DNA from: Peromyscus leucopus
Lineage: Eukaryota > Chordata > Mammalia > Rodentia > Cricetidae
NCBI RefSeq assembly: GCF_004664715.2
Contig: NC_051071.1
Coordinates: 33,692,030-33,756,029 of the forward strand
Length of the DNA: 64,000 nucleotides
Direction of reading: 5' to 3'
Shown: positions 34,361-46,734 of the stretch, one piece after another
How the letters are laid out: the number at the start of each line of letters is the position of its first letter
Position numbering within the stretch: the first letter of the stretch is position 1
Translations under genes and position numbers: made by a program
Notes under the pieces: generated by a model
Database searches by the model: none
The model's input: the letters and a program-made list of their open reading frames with translations, nothing else
Told to the model about the DNA's origin: nothing

Positions 34361-35984
34361 AAAAATACTAATGCAAGCAGCTGTACCTGCTTCTCCCAGT
34401 TGCTTTAACCAATAAGCATGCAGACGTCCTTTGAAACTGCATCTGTTGGCTTATAAATATTGACACAAATGGGTGACAGGTAGTTAGGGAGTGTTTATAC
34501 AACCTTCCTGTAGCTCTAGGCATCAATTACCCCATCTCCTTTTAGCTCTGCGAATTATGGCAAATACAGTGCACCTGTGTTCTTTCTGATCCTCTCTCCG
34601 GATCAAAACGGAAACTCTGAAACGAGCCGGCTTCTGAGTTTTAAAACTTGGTGTTGGCTGAGGCTAGCAGTGTGGTTTTCTCTAAAAAGCTCCATCACTA
34701 GGCTGAAAAGCTCCTCTATCTGAGAAGAATGAGATTCTTAATTGTGTTTGGGATGAAATATATGAATAAATAAATAGGACACATTAATATTTCAGTAATG
34801 CTATGGCTATCTTCTAGAATAGTGTGTGTACTGCCAAGTGCAGCTGGTTGTGTTCTAAGTATCTTTTTATATGTCTGTTTCCCACACTTGATTCCAGGCT
34901 AATTGCCTGATTCAAATCGTGTGGCCAGAACCTAGCATTGTAGCTGGCACATGATGAAAATTCAATATTTTTGAATGAAAGATTTATATGGTCCTCAACC
35001 TTCTGTAGAACCTTGGCTAGGCTTAACTATTTGTCCTAACATCCCTGAACAAAAGTCCATCCACACTTCAGTTCAACTCAGATTCCATCACTACTAACGT
35101 TTGTATCCTTGGAAAGCCACTTGTTGTATCATATGTATCTGTCCTGTCGCACAAGACCAAAACTCTGACCTATTCTCTAGGAATGGAAGGATGTGACTAC
35201 TTCTCTGCCAGGCTGGCATTTCCCTGATCATCAGCCATCTTCAGATGCTACCACTTGGCTGTGTTCTAAAGACCCTCTAGTGATCCCTCTCCCACTCAAA
35301 TTGCCCCATCTAAATTCTATTCTGGATTCTGTCCAGAGCAGAACTCAATGGGGAGAAGTTCCTTGGATATTGATACCATACCTTTATTTATGAGTTTTTC
35401 AAATAACTACCAATTATATGACTGATGTCCCACCCACCCCCATTCTTCACCCATTTCCTGTTCTAAGACACAACATCCCTTCTTTGAACATTAACTCCTC
35501 CCATTTGACTCCTAGCCCCGTCTCACTCTGTCTCTCCAAAGATTCTAGACCACCATCTCCAGCCCTCTTGTTTCTGTGCAACCGTTTCCTGTCCATTGCT
35601 CCTTGCAAGTAGCTCCCAAGTGCCTCTCATCACACGTGTATGATCCTGACTGGACATGTGTACATCTTCCAGGTTGTGTTTGTGCCCTTAGCATCTCTCA
35701 CATCGTCTTCCCATGGTCTCTAAATCCAGAAGACAGTCTGCCTTCACATTTGACTGCTCCCCCAGACACTGACAACAACTCTTCCTCACAGTAATGTCTT
35801 CTCCTAGCTTCCAAGGCATTGCCTTTCTCAACTTTCCTTCTACCTCTGGCCACTCCTTCTATTCTGTGTGTGAGCTCCTTCATCTCAATCCATTCTCCAA
35901 ATGGCGTGTCCTCTGAGCCTGAACTTGCAGTCTCTTGTCATTCTATGTTCTTTCTGGAAAATGCCACCCTTTCCATTATTTTTT
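34361..35984. other. no recognisable gene or repeat
   Basis: About 1.6 kb. The 34500-34680 part has several CpG dinucleotides and reads as unique sequence. The 35400-35900 part is pyrimidine-rich, which explains the several open frames there. Confidence 0.4.
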
Positions 35985-36105
35985 TAAGAACAATTTTTGT
36001 TATTCTTGAGAATTTTATGCATGTATATAGTGAAATATGATCATATTCCATCCATACTTTGCCCTTCCAACATCCCCCATAACACCTGAACATATCCCCT
36101 CTTTT

Positions 36106-36157
<52 letters not shown>

Positions 36158-36324
36158 CTTGGGTCCAATTAGTGCTGCCCATATGTGCAGGGATTTGGCC
36201 ATCCACTGGAGTAAGGAAGTCCTATCAGTGGCCATACCTTCAAAGAAGGACGTTTCTTCCTCCTGCAGCAGCTATAGTCATATGTGTCTCAAATCTTACC
36301 TCCATTCCAAATCTGTCTCCTAAG
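35985..36324 (-). mobile_element. Lx-like L1 3'-end fragment with internal (TG)n
   Basis: T-rich start, 'gagaattttatgcatgtata', 'tgatcatattccatccatac', then (TG)n (36109-36154), then 'gtccaattagtgctgcccat', 'atttggccatccactggag' and 'ccataccttcaaagaa'. Related fragments lie at 42285-42650 and 47885-48290. I read it as a minus-strand rodent Lx-like L1 3' end; the exact family is uncertain. Confidence 0.6.
36109..36154. repeat. (TG)n microsatellite
   Basis: Pure TG run of 23 units inside the Lx-like fragment. Confidence 0.97.
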
Positions 36325-38084
36325 CTTTATACTTAACAGAGAAAGTGAGCACAGGCTTGCTGGTCATCCTTTGTGCGGTGCCATTCAGGGAGTCACCCCA
36401 CTCTCTATTACTCTCTTCTTTTTGTCCTCCTTGTCTGTCAACATCCATCATACAGTATGCTCCCAGGTCTCACAGGTAAAGACTCTTGGGACTTTCTGGT
36501 TTGAGGATCAGGGGAACTGACTAAGGTACAGTTGCCTGGTTGTTTAACACTTTGCCTACAACAATGTCGTCAGACACTCCTTACAGGTTGGACCCTGTCC
36601 TTGCCCTGGGGCCGCATTTCAAGCACCAATGGATCACCTTTCAGTTATGAGAGTAGCTTGACGGAGCTCTCTGGGTCTGGATTCGATGTATTTAAAAGTC
36701 CAATTTGTCTTTATTAAAATTCAGTCTCACAGTACCAATCTCTGCCCTGAATCAGGCTTCTTTTCTGACCAGGGATCCACACCAAGGGGAAGGGACAAGT
36801 TAGAGCTTTTCCTTTACAGTTGTCCCCTTCTCCTTCTGAAACTGTTTCAGGCCCTTTGAGAGTTCTTGTAAATCCCTGAGTGCCTTTAGACTATCAACAA
36901 CCATCACTTGGCCTTACTTTCTTCACTAAATTGAGACTACCACAGCACATGGTACCTAGACCCTTCCAAATCTAATCTCACAAGGTTCTCATATTCTTTT
37001 TCCCTGGTGAACGCGGTTCATTTCTTTTCCCAATGCCCTGATAATTTTGAACTCCTACACATGCTGTTTAGCCACAAGCTCATAAAAAGCAAGGGATCCA
37101 TTAGGGGTGTTTTTAAGTAAAAGCGAGACATGAAGAGGCCTTGGCTGTAGTCTTGTGTTTCCAAAGGCTAACATCAGCAAAGTGTCCTGTTAGCATTCTC
37201 CTCCCCTCCAGTGCTGCTGAGGCTAATGCAGCATTTTTCATTCCATGTCACAAATGGGTCACATATATATATTTTTTAAATCATGATCACACTTCAGGTA
37301 GGAAAGTTTGCAGCCTCACAGAGTCCTTGGCAGTAAGTGATTCATTTACCTCTGAAACGGTGCAAATGGTGACCCATGATTGCATCAAACCTTTTTATTT
37401 TTTCCAAATGCCTTGACTGTCATGTAATAGTTTTGTTGTTTTGCAGCCTTCCTCTTGTCTTATAACATATTTATGCTCTGGGATTACAAACACAAGAACG
37501 ATGTCGTTGATCAAACTTTTGTCAGCCGTTGTACAGTTTGAAAGAAAACCTTTGATAATCTCAGTGCTTCCTCCTACGCCTTAAATCACAACCTCCAGTG
37601 TGGAACCATTCCATTCTAGGTGACACTAATCACAAATTATAAATTTGTGTGTGCATGCCTGTGACTTATTTCAATGTAATTTTAACAGAAATAATGTCTG
37701 TGCACAATTTAAAAGGAAAAATAGTGGTCCCTTTCCCTCCATTCCCATTGGCAAAATCTTTCAGCCCTTATAGCTAGTCTTCCAGCATGTAATTCAGTAT
37801 TTCTAAATAACATCCTTAACTATTCCTTGTGGATTTGCTCGACTGCAAACATTTTCAGGTTCTGGGTTGGGACATAGGTTCAGATACTATGACAGGGAAC
37901 AAAATGGCATGGCTTTAAAATCAGTTAGTTTTCTTTCACAAATGGCTAAGCATCCACTGGGCTAGTTGCCTTTAGTCACCTGGTTGAAGATTAGTTGCCT
38001 CCCTATTCTTGTTTTATTGCTTATGGTGGGGAGAACAGAATGGGAAGAGTTCATGGCTTCTTTTTCAGGACATGGCCCAGAAAG
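36325..38084. other. repeat-poor DNA, no gene recognised
   Basis: About 1.75 kb of single-copy-looking sequence with scattered CpG, for example 'gaacgcggttc' at about 37010 and 'gatgtcgttgatc' at about 37500. No exon or repeat recognised. Confidence 0.4.
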
Positions 38085-38110
38085 TATATATTTATATATA
38101 TATAAATTTT
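38085..38110. repeat. AT-rich palindromic tract
   Basis: 'tatatatttatatatatata' and flanking bases; short low-complexity tract. Confidence 0.8.
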
Positions 38111-38332
38111 AGACTATGTATATATCAATTCATCTTCTATTTTGTTGCCTAGAACTTGGTGTTGTGGTCCCACCTAGCTGCAATGAAGGTGAGAATATTG
38201 ACCTTTGTTCTTGGAAACTTTAGTATCAGTTAGAATCCTTTTACTATAGAAGAAAAGATTGTACATTTCTGGTGACAATTAGCTTCTTCCATATGTTCTA
38301 CTTTGAAATGAAGACACTTTACCTTTATAAAT

Positions 38333-38369
38333 CACACACACACACTCATTCCCACACTCACACACACAC
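38333..38369. repeat. imperfect (CA)n tract
   Basis: CA units interrupted by 'ctcattcccacactcac'. Confidence 0.85.
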
Positions 38370-39789
38370 CACATATGTATCCTATTCTCTAAACATAACT
38401 ATTGTATCTCAATTTTGATTAGAAAATATTTGGTGTTAAAATTAGGAAATACTATAACTAAATCATCGTGTGAGAAATACTACAACTGAATCATCCTCTC
38501 TTGACCATCAGGAATAGAAACACCTTGATATCTTTACATGTAGTTATTTATCCAATATGATTCCATGCCATGAAACATAACCAGGTTCAGTCTACTCCAT
38601 CTGTACCCAATTCCTCCTCCTAGGACTATGCAGCTATCAGGAATATCGTCTCTGCATGGTGATAGAGGCTGAAGAGAGAAATCAGATACATACAAACCTC
38701 TTAAACCTCGCCTTATAAGTAGCAAGTGTCACTTTAACCCACATGCCCTTGTCCACGCAAGTCACATGGACAAGCCCAAAGTCAGTTCTTCTTACCCAGA
38801 GGGGATGCCAAAAGTGTGACTACAAGAAAGGAAAATGCACTGGACAAATGATAGGAGGGCTCAAATCTACTGCTGCAGCCCCGTGATGCTTCTGCTTTCC
38901 TGCTGTGTGCTGCCAGCCTAGGTTTTCTCTCGTCTTCCAAGGAAATGGTCTCAGTCTCCTCCAAATGTGGCTACCTGTGTCCCAGAATCACGTGCCTCCC
39001 TGACATTTGGTTTACTTCTCTCTTTTTTAACCAGTCTATACATCCTTGACTAATCTTGGTTAAGACAGTAAATCAACATTTACTTTGTTCTGCACCGTGG
39101 GTCCTGAAGGACTCATGTTAGGACAAACAACAGAGACCCATCCTTTGAAAGAGAAAATCCCAAATATCATTATCTATGAGTTTTAGTTTCTTCAAAGTTA
39201 TCAATTTCCCTCAGAGAAAATTTTTTTTCACATTTTAATCAGGGGAAGGTGATGGCTGCCAACATTTTTCAGAGCTGAGATAGGAAAGTGTGACGATCAT
39301 CATTAAAATAACTCTCAGGGGATGATTCAAGGAAAGGAAAAGGCGTCCATATGGGAAGTCTAAAAATCAAGATGGAATAGTAAGCAAGTGGTAGATCTAA
39401 AGCGGGAAGGAGGGACACAATGCCAAACACTGTTGAACAATCTCCCCGTTCCTCATGCCTGAGCGCGCTTCCCTGAGGGCAGGAATGCTTGTCCCGGCTT
39501 TGTTCCTAACTAAAGAGGCAGGTACAGGGCAGTGGGATACCCACCAGCCAGACAGTGGAGAAGAATCAGGGTTGACAAAGTGGGATGTTCATGAACAAAG
39601 CAATGGATACAGTCATGGTTTTCTCACTCACATATGTAGTAGTATATAGAAATGAGCAAGGAAGAATGTAATGGCATAGAGCAATATCAATTCTTGGGAA
39701 TAAAATGTTGCGTTTTCAAGTCCCAGGAGATATCATAACATTTTAACACCTCCAACAAAAGTTTTTAAGCAACCTTAATTTAAAAAAAG
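38370..39789. other. no recognisable feature
   Basis: No repeat or gene recognised. A CpG-containing patch 'ctgagcgcgcttccc' lies at about 39460. Confidence 0.4.
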
Positions 39790-39915
39790 TGTTATAGCTC
39801 AGTGGTTAAGAACACTTGTTGCTCTTCCAGAGTACGTGAGTTCAGTGCCTCTCACCCTCATCAGGTGTCTGGGAATTACCTATAACTCCCCTCTTGCCTC
39901 TGCAGGAACCTGAAC

Positions 39916-39991
<76 letters not shown>

Positions 39992-40017
39992 TAAAAATAG
40001 AAATAAATCTTTAAAAT
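39790..40017 (+). mobile_element. B2-family SINE with (CT)n(CA)n tail
   Basis: Head 'agctcagtggttaagaacac' and 'gttgctcttccagagtac' match the tRNA-derived B2 promoter. The 3' part is replaced by (CT)n (39917-39945) and (CA)n (39946-39988), then an A-rich end 'aataaaaatagaaataaatc'. Confidence 0.85.
39917..39988. repeat. compound (CT)n(CA)n microsatellite
   Basis: About 14 CT units running into about 21 CA units, in the tail of the B2-family SINE. Confidence 0.96.
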
Positions 40018-40181
40018 TGTCTCTATTCTCATTGTGATTCAACATATTTTTTTAAAAAGACTAATTAAATGATAAACACAAAATTCAGACAAGTGTTACT
40101 CTCTGAGGAAGGAATGAAAGGAGGTAGGATAGATTAAAATATATACACATCTTAAAATAATATTCTACAACAGAACTTCAC

Positions 40182-40300
40182 CAAGCATGGTGGTGCACAC
40201 CTGGAATCCTAGCACTCTGTAGGCTGAAGCAGAAGGGTCCCAAGCTTAAGGCAAACCTCAGCTACATAGATGCTGTCTCTAAACAACAATAAAAGAAAAT
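40182..40300 (+). mobile_element. old B1-family SINE
   Basis: 'aagcatggtggtgcacacct', 'ggaatcctagcactctgtag' and a 'ctgtctctaaacaacaataa' tail mark a diverged proto-B1-like copy. Confidence 0.75.
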
Positions 40301-40707
40301 TTCAAACTAGGATAAATTCTAGAAAGAATACACAAAATAACAGAACAAATAAAAATGCAGAGCAAGTAAAACATAAAAATAAAACCAATCAATAACATGA
40401 AACTTATAAATATACATATTCACCAATTGAAAGGGATACATAAGAATTGGTAGAGATCTAGCCAAATATTGTAGATGAGATAAAAGGATACATAAAGGTA
40501 GGGAGAATTATATATCAGGAAAATAGTAAATGACAGAAATCTGGCTTTATATCAGGAAAGAAAGATGAAGATCAAAAGCATTATTAAAATTTAAAAACAT
40601 CACTATATAATAACAACTTTTTCCTTTACATCAAAGATACAGCAACCATTACTAGTGTGGAATAATAATATAGCCTCAACATTTACTGAGAACAAATATA
40701 TATAAAG
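40301..40707. other. A-rich DNA without recognisable feature
   Basis: Strongly A/T-rich stretch; nothing recognised. Confidence 0.4.
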
Positions 40708-40990
40708 TGGAATTGAGGTGGGTCCTCCCACATCTCCAATGAGATGGGAGTTTTGTCTTAGACTTATTTATCTGAGCTCCATCATGCTCCCCACCTTGTT
40801 CCCCACACTCCAGCCTGTGGTCGGCTCCTTCTTGCAGATTGTATCCTCCTGGCTTTCCATGACTACTGTCTTTCCAGCAGGTTTAGCTAACAGGAAGATA
40901 TTTTCTCATTCCCCAGCAAATAAGACGTCTCCAGCAGCAGGACTCATGCCTTCTTCAGATACCACCTGTTAATCCACCTCAGTTCCACAA
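40705..40990. other. 286-bp segment bounded by inverted repeats
   Basis: The left end 'gtggaattgaggtgggt' (about 40706-40722) and the right end, complement of 'gtggaactgaggtggat' (about 40973-40989), match at 15 of 17 positions as terminal inverted repeats. The inside contains another imperfect hairpin ('tcccacatctcc'/'agatggga', about 40726-40750). This could be a small DNA-transposon remnant, or an MLT1-like LTR fragment with a chance palindrome. No transposase frame. Confidence 0.35.
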
Positions 40991-41519
40991 CCCAAACTGT
41001 TCCCTTCATTGCTAGAATCAATAGGTGCTGGATATCTCCTGCACTGGACAAGTACTGTGTTCCCTTAGTGTCTCCTTTAGGCATTTCAACTCATCTGCAG
41101 CAGAGTAGCCAAATGCATGCATTATTCAGGTACTAAGTATGGTTCCTGTTTTGGTAATTGGACTGCATCCCCCTAACAAGCTTGCTATATCATAATCATT
41201 GAGGTCTGAAGTCTGGTAGATTAGATGGTTCTATCTCCAAATCTCATCAGGCTAAAATTAAGTCATCTCCTGGATTGCTTTTCTCTTTGTAAACAAGAGG
41301 AGAATCTCTTTGTCCATTGGCATGCATAGTCATAGGAAAATTTCCTCCCATGCAGTTACAGAATTCCTGGTCACTTTCTGGCTGTTACCCAGTGGCTGTG
41401 TTCAGAGCCTGAATGTTTGGCTCATGGTCCCTGTTTTCATCTTTGAAGTCAGCACACAAAGGATCACAATGCTATATTTCTCCTATTGCTTTTGACTATC
41501 TCTTCTACTATATTTTTAA
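40988..41519. other. no recognisable feature
   Basis: Nothing recognised with confidence. Confidence 0.35.
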
Positions 41520-42284
41520 AGTTTTACATTATGCAGAGTAGATGGTTTCATCATGACATTTCTATATATCACATACTATTGTTGGCCATACTTAACTAAC
41601 TAATAGTTGTTGAGTACAGAAGTAGAGTTTTCTTCTTGGGTATGGCCTCTGGAAGCTTATCTACATTCCAGGGGATGGATGATCCTATACCCATGAACAT
41701 TCTGGCAAGCATGTCCATGGATGTAGGACCATATGATTGAACTTTTTTGATTCCTCTATTCTCTTCTACTTCCCTAATATCCCCCACTCCATATCTTCTT
41801 GTTCATACCCCTATGCCACAGTTCCATATATAAAAAAAAATTCAATCCTGTCTGTGTGAAACTCATTTCATTCAAGATGGTGATCTTAGCTCATGCATAT
41901 TTCTGCAAAGAAAATAATATCTTTCTTCTCTGAAGTGGAATAAAATCCAGTGTATATATTTACATTTTCTTTATCCATTCATCCACTGATGGACACCTAG
42001 ACTGAGTCCATAACTTGGTTCTTATGAATAACACCGCAATGAACATGAGTATTCAAGTGTCACTATAGTAAGCTGACTCGGATACACACGCAGAACTGTT
42101 ATAGTGAGATCATATGGTAGTTCTACTTTTAGTTTTTTGAGATGCTTCCATACTGATTTCCATGGTACTATACTGATTTCCATTCTGACAGCATCTAAAT
42201 GCCTCCCCATTCCCATCCTTATCAGAATTTGTTACTTGTTTTCTTAATGATCATTATTTTGACTGGTAAGATGGAATCTCACTG

Positions 42285-42388
42285 TGATGATTTTTAATTA
42301 CTCTTTGGTAATTTCATACGTATATACAATCTATTCTGGTTATATCCACCCCTGGCTTCCCCCCTCTCTCCTCCAGATGCCTCTATAC

Positions 42389-42450
<62 letters not shown>

Positions 42451-42650
42451 TTCATATCTTCTTTTTAAAACTTTTTATAACCAACTGATTCCAATTAGTG
42501 CTGCCTGCGTGTACATAAGTGCAGGATCAGCTAATGCATTGTGGCAAACCTACTAGCCACCACTCCCATGACACAAATTGACTTTCCCTCCCTTTCAGAA
42601 CTATGCCAACAGTTCCACGGCTAAGAGAAACACCTAGTAAGCCCCTCTCC
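42285..42650 (-). mobile_element. Lx-like L1 3'-end fragment inserted in the old L1
   Basis: 'tttggtaatttcatacgtat', the pyrimidine-rich 'cttcccccctctctcctcca', (CT)n, then 'ccaattagtgctgcctgcgt' place it in the same family as 35985-36324. The old L1 is collinear on either side, so this is a clear nested insertion. No clean TSD found. Confidence 0.65.
42389..42447. repeat. (CT)n microsatellite
   Basis: About 29 CT units inside the nested Lx-like fragment. Confidence 0.97.
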
Positions 42651-42830
42651 CTTGAGGTAGTTTTGATTTGCATTTATCTAATGATTAACGATACAGAGCT
42701 TTTTTTCCATTTACTTAATTGATCATTTGTATTTCTTTACTTGAAAAATATCAGTTCTGCTCATATGCCCATTTTTAAATTGAATTATTTGATGTCTTGG
42801 AGTTTGATATTTTGACTTGACTAAAGTCCA

Positions 42831-43970
42831 CCAATGTGTATCACACCTGGGAACCTCTGGTTTTTTCTTAGTAGAGACTATCTTGAGCTATATAAGTGTT
42901 TCCTACTGAGGTTTGATGTTTAGGCAAAATTACCTTGAATATGTAGGTTCAAGTCTTGCATTTTTCTCTTAGTTCTCTAGAAGCCCCAAAGCAATGGTTT
43001 AATATTCATCATCCTCAAAAAACAAATGAACAACAACAAAAAAAAAGTCAGTATTGAGGGTAATCCCAGAGATAAGAATGGTATCTATGTTTCTATCTTT
43101 TTTTTTTTCAACATCTTATATGGAAAAAGCAAAGCAGGGAGACCAAATTACTACCAAGATCACAAAACATTCATTGACAGAACAATGAAATTATTTTATG
43201 TTCATTCACTTATATGTCTAATAACAATTGCTAAGCCCCAGGCTGCTATGTGTTCATTCTGGGGAGACAAACATGGAATCAACTTTTTCCATCATCTTGC
43301 AGAGATTCATATCTACTACCTAAATACAATAAATGTGCTTGTATGTTTAGTGCTGGATCTGTGAAATTTCTCATGCACTTTCACATGGAAGTCTGATCTA
43401 TTGTAAAATTAACTGGGTTTTCTTCATGATGGTTGTCAGAGTGGTGGGAGCCAACCGAAATAGAGATTGTGTGTCCTCAGAAAATTCACTTAGTAATAGC
43501 TCTTCCCTAGTAGAGGTGTTAGGAGCAGGATCAAATTGCTACATGCAGATCACTTGGAAGTGGTTTATAATAACATTCAATAAGTGATAGCTGCTATCAA
43601 GATGATTGCTTAATTTTTCTTAGCCTGCTTTACTATTTACAAAATGGAGACAGTAATAATCAACTCGTGAGGTAATGGAAGGATTAAATGAAATTGTATA
43701 TATACATACATACACACACGTTCACATTACAGTTTTCTCTCACTACATTCTTATTAACATCAAGATACACTTAAGAACTCTGGAGTTTATACATAATTAG
43801 CATCGTCTTTATAGATCAATAAAATTTTGGGCTCAGGGGGTCACTAGAAAAAACACATAAAGCAGGAATTAGGATATTAGGGTTCTTTTGTGGATCTGGA
43901 ATTAGATAAAATCTTTGTCTCCTCTTTTCTCCAGTGTCCTCATTAATGCAGGATAATGATAAGAAACCCT
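42831..43970. other. no recognisable gene
   Basis: Unassigned sequence with a T11 run at about 43099 and a short 'tatatacatacatacacaca' tract near 43700. The frame at 43026-43364 has no recognisable domain. Confidence 0.4.
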
Positions 43971-44368
43971 TGTGTTAGGGTTTCTGTTGCTGTGATGAAA
44001 CACCCTGACCAAAAGCAACTTGAAGAGGAAAGGGTTTGATTTGGCTTATGCTTCCATATCACCGTTAATCATTTAAGGAAGTAGGGACAGGAACTCAAAC
44101 AGAGCAGGAACCTGGAGGCAGGAGCTGATGCACAGGCCATGGAGGAGTGCTTCTTATTGGCTTACTTCGCATGGCTCATTCAGCCAGCTTTCATATAGAA
44201 TTCACCCCAAGAGTAGCCTCACCCACAATGGGCTGGGCCCTCCCCCATCAATCATTAATTAAGAAAACGCCTTACAGTCAGGTCTTATGGAGACATTTTC
44301 TCAATTGCAGTTTCCTCCATTCAGATAACTCTAGTTTGTGTCAAGTTGACATAGAGCTAGCCATCACA
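43971..44368 (-). mobile_element. MaLR (MT-type) LTR with near TSD
   Basis: Plus-strand start 'tgtgttagggtttctgttgc', end 'tgtgtcaagttgacatagag' then 'ccatcaca'. On the minus strand this is the complete MT-type LTR with 'gtcaacttgacacaaac'. Flanking 5 bp are accct (43966-43970) and gccct (44369-44373), a TSD with one mismatch. One of the better preserved copies here. Confidence 0.85.
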
Positions 44369-45801
44369 GCCCTAGAATGCAGAGTTCCTTTATTGCTGCA
44401 GAAATGAAACAAGAAATGAGTCTTGATCCACTCCCGATAAGGTTTTTTAGCTCATTAGAGCTAAACAGTTCTTAGAAAATGAAATTACTAATGTGCAATT
44501 GATTTGAAAATCCCTTTCAATACAAAGCTATGGAAGCCCCTCTCACCAATTCACTCAGGTTCCTGCTGGTGTAACTGCTCTCCCTGGGGAGATCTTGGAT
44601 GATAAAAGAAGTATGAAGCCAGGAGAGCCCCAGAAAGGCACAGAAGCAGATGAGAGTGAGCCAGACCAAGAAAGATAGCTGCTGCCCAGGGAAGAAAGCA
44701 AGACAGCAAGCAGAGACTGTCGGCAGCACAGAATGAAAACCAGGCCCTAAGACAACAGAGAGGATCATAGGAGGATGGCTCTTACCAATGCCCTCTACGA
44801 TCAACCATTTCTAATGCCCACTCTAAAGCTCAGTTGCCCTGTGTTAAGATCTCAGACCTCCAAGTTAAAAAGGCCACAGAGCTCTCTTCTTGCTGTGGGT
44901 AAGATCAAGAACCGTGTTACGGTCCAGCTTGAACAGAACCAAACACACAGGCAGACCAGGTGTGATCAAATCAAGAGGATTTGTTGGACAGAGTTAAGTC
45001 AATGTTCCTAAAGCAGGACCATGTCCTTAGCCAATTCAGAGGAGATTCCTGTTGCTTTTCTAGGAACAGAGCCTATGTTAAGCTACTTCAAACAGCTGGC
45101 ATCTTGTCAGTCTATGCACTCGATGAGAGGAGCATAGTCTCAAAAGCAGCCAGTTGTTCTTCTCACATCGGAAGTACCATCAATGCAGATACATGCCACT
45201 TCCTCTCTCCTTCTATTTGTTGTTTCTTGTTTCTTACAAACATTCTATGTATTTTCCAGCAAGGCTGGAAAAGGAGCCAATATAGTGATCCTTCTCACTT
45301 CATTTGCCCTTGATTTTCAGGCCAGGTTTCCTGATGACTCAATAGCTAACCTACAAATTGGTTCCCTACAAGTCAAATGGTCACTGCTAATCTGATAAAG
45401 AGCAACTCTCTGTTTAGGGAACTATCTCAGGTCATTCTGGTGTGGCCCTGCTGCTTTCTGAGGGAATGGTGAATTGGCAATTACTCTGATGAATGTGGGT
45501 GCTGGAGATCCATCTCTGTTCGTATAACAGGCATTAATCAAGAGCTACAATGGGGGAGTGCCTACCAAGACCAGAGCCTTTGGGGTGGGTCCATTCCTGC
45601 CCTCATATTTCAATGAGGGACAGTACTCTGAAGAAAGAGGCTTTCATCAGTGTATGAATATCATAGGAACTTGTAATCTTGGCCTTATGCATGGTAGAAG
45701 GAGAAAAACAATAATGTGAACAGCATCTCAGTCCAAAGAGCTCTGAGAGGTGCAGCTATAGCAGTGGACCTAAATGGATTTTCAAAAACAGTTTCAGTAC
45801 A
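44369..45801. other. unassigned DNA with one hydrophobic minus-strand frame
   Basis: A 95-residue minus-strand frame at 44517-44804 is rich in hydrophobic residues, but I cannot match it to a family and it has no supporting context. Nothing else recognised in about 1.4 kb. Confidence 0.35.
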
Positions 45802-45925
45802 TTGATTTTGGCAGGGGTGGGGGGCTATGACATGGAAGTGGGTTCTCTGCTTCCAATATTAAACTGTGATTATCAGGCTTAGCAGCAAGTACCTTTACCT
45901 GCTAAGCCATCTTATTGGCCTAACC
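45802..45925 (-). mobile_element. B2-family SINE head, minus strand
   Basis: 'cttagcagcaagtaccttta' and 'cctgctaagccatcttattg' are the complement of the tRNA-derived B2 head. The upstream part is too diverged to place. Confidence 0.6.
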
Positions 45926-46366
45926 TGTGTGGACTTTGTCAGGTCCTAGGTTTTTCCTTAATGTAGACACAGGTATCAAAATCTATGTACTCAGAAGCTG
46001 TTCCAGCTTGATGTTCTGGTCCCAACTGAAAACAGCCAAGATAATGTCTATACCTATAAGCTCACTATATGGGAATTAGAGAGACCAGGGACCTATCTCC
46101 AGCTCCGCTCTGTGCTCTTCTTAAACAAGCCACTCAATTCTTTGGGTTCTTGTGCTCTCATCCATAAATCTATGCTAAGAAAATTTGCCTCATATGTTCT
46201 TTATGCATCATTGCTATATTAGTATTTTTTTCATTCTTGTCATGTGATTTAAGTGTTTTAAAAAGCAATGTCTTTTCTCCTGTGACAGAAAGTAAACCTG
46301 GGCTTGGTAGAAAGAGGAGGGAGGACTTCCAGGACATATCTAGGGAAACAGAGTGAAGTGGAAGAA
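45926..46366. other. no recognisable feature
   Basis: No repeat or gene recognised. Confidence 0.4.
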
Positions 46367-46734
46367 TGTAGCGATAACGCCCACGCTAACACCACCCGTT
46401 CACCATGTCCAAGGGAGGGGCTGTGGATCGAAAAACAAAGACAAAAGACAGCGGGTCATTCGCCTCAGCAGAATGCCGAATGCCCTTTATTGAAAGAGGG
46501 AGGAAACCTTAAATACAGTCTTACAGCAAATGGGAGAATCCCAGAGGGCAGAAGTTTGCTACAGAACATTCTACATTCTTGCATCTAATACCGGCAGGAA
46601 ATTATCATAGGGAGGACATCTGGTCGAGGTCGGCAAGCAGGCAATGGCTTTACTCAACATGGGAGGAGACCAGGGCCCTACAGAAGAATAGTCCGAAGAT
46701 CTTGAGATCACGTGCTTCATAACCTTTTCTGACA
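46367..46734 (-). mobile_element. ERV LTR, minus strand
   Basis: Plus-strand limits 'tgtagcgataacgccc' and 'aaccttttctgaca' give a TGT...ACA element of 368 bp. On the minus strand it has 'ctgtatttaagg' (TATA-like) about 25 bp before 'tttcaataaagggc' (polyadenylation signal), then a U5-like end. CpG-rich relative to its surroundings. The 6-bp flanks (gaagaa, tagctc) do not match, so it is probably not a clean solo LTR. Class II (ERV2-like) is my best guess. Confidence 0.6.

Larger units (their letters stand above)
41520..42830 (-). mobile_element. old L1, minus strand, interrupted
   Basis: Complement of L1 ORF2 C-terminal DNA in diverged form: 'ctttatccattcatccactg', 'gaataacaccgcaatgaaca', 'ggtaagatggaatctcactg' up to about 42280, resuming at 42650 with 'gtagttttgatttgcattta' and ending near 42830. 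Everything between is a later insertion (42285-42650). Much more diverged than the L1 copies at 16, 28 and 57 kb. Confidence 0.75.

Noticed and set aside
44517..44804. Hydrophobic 95-residue minus-strand frame as a possible membrane protein
   Set aside because: No recognisable family, no promoter or splice context, and no paralog in the window. Hydrophobicity alone is common in chance frames from T-rich DNA.
45802..45925. Possible tRNA gene because of tRNA-like head sequence
   Set aside because: Matches the tRNA-derived head of B2 SINEs, without a foldable cloverleaf or acceptor-stem pairing.
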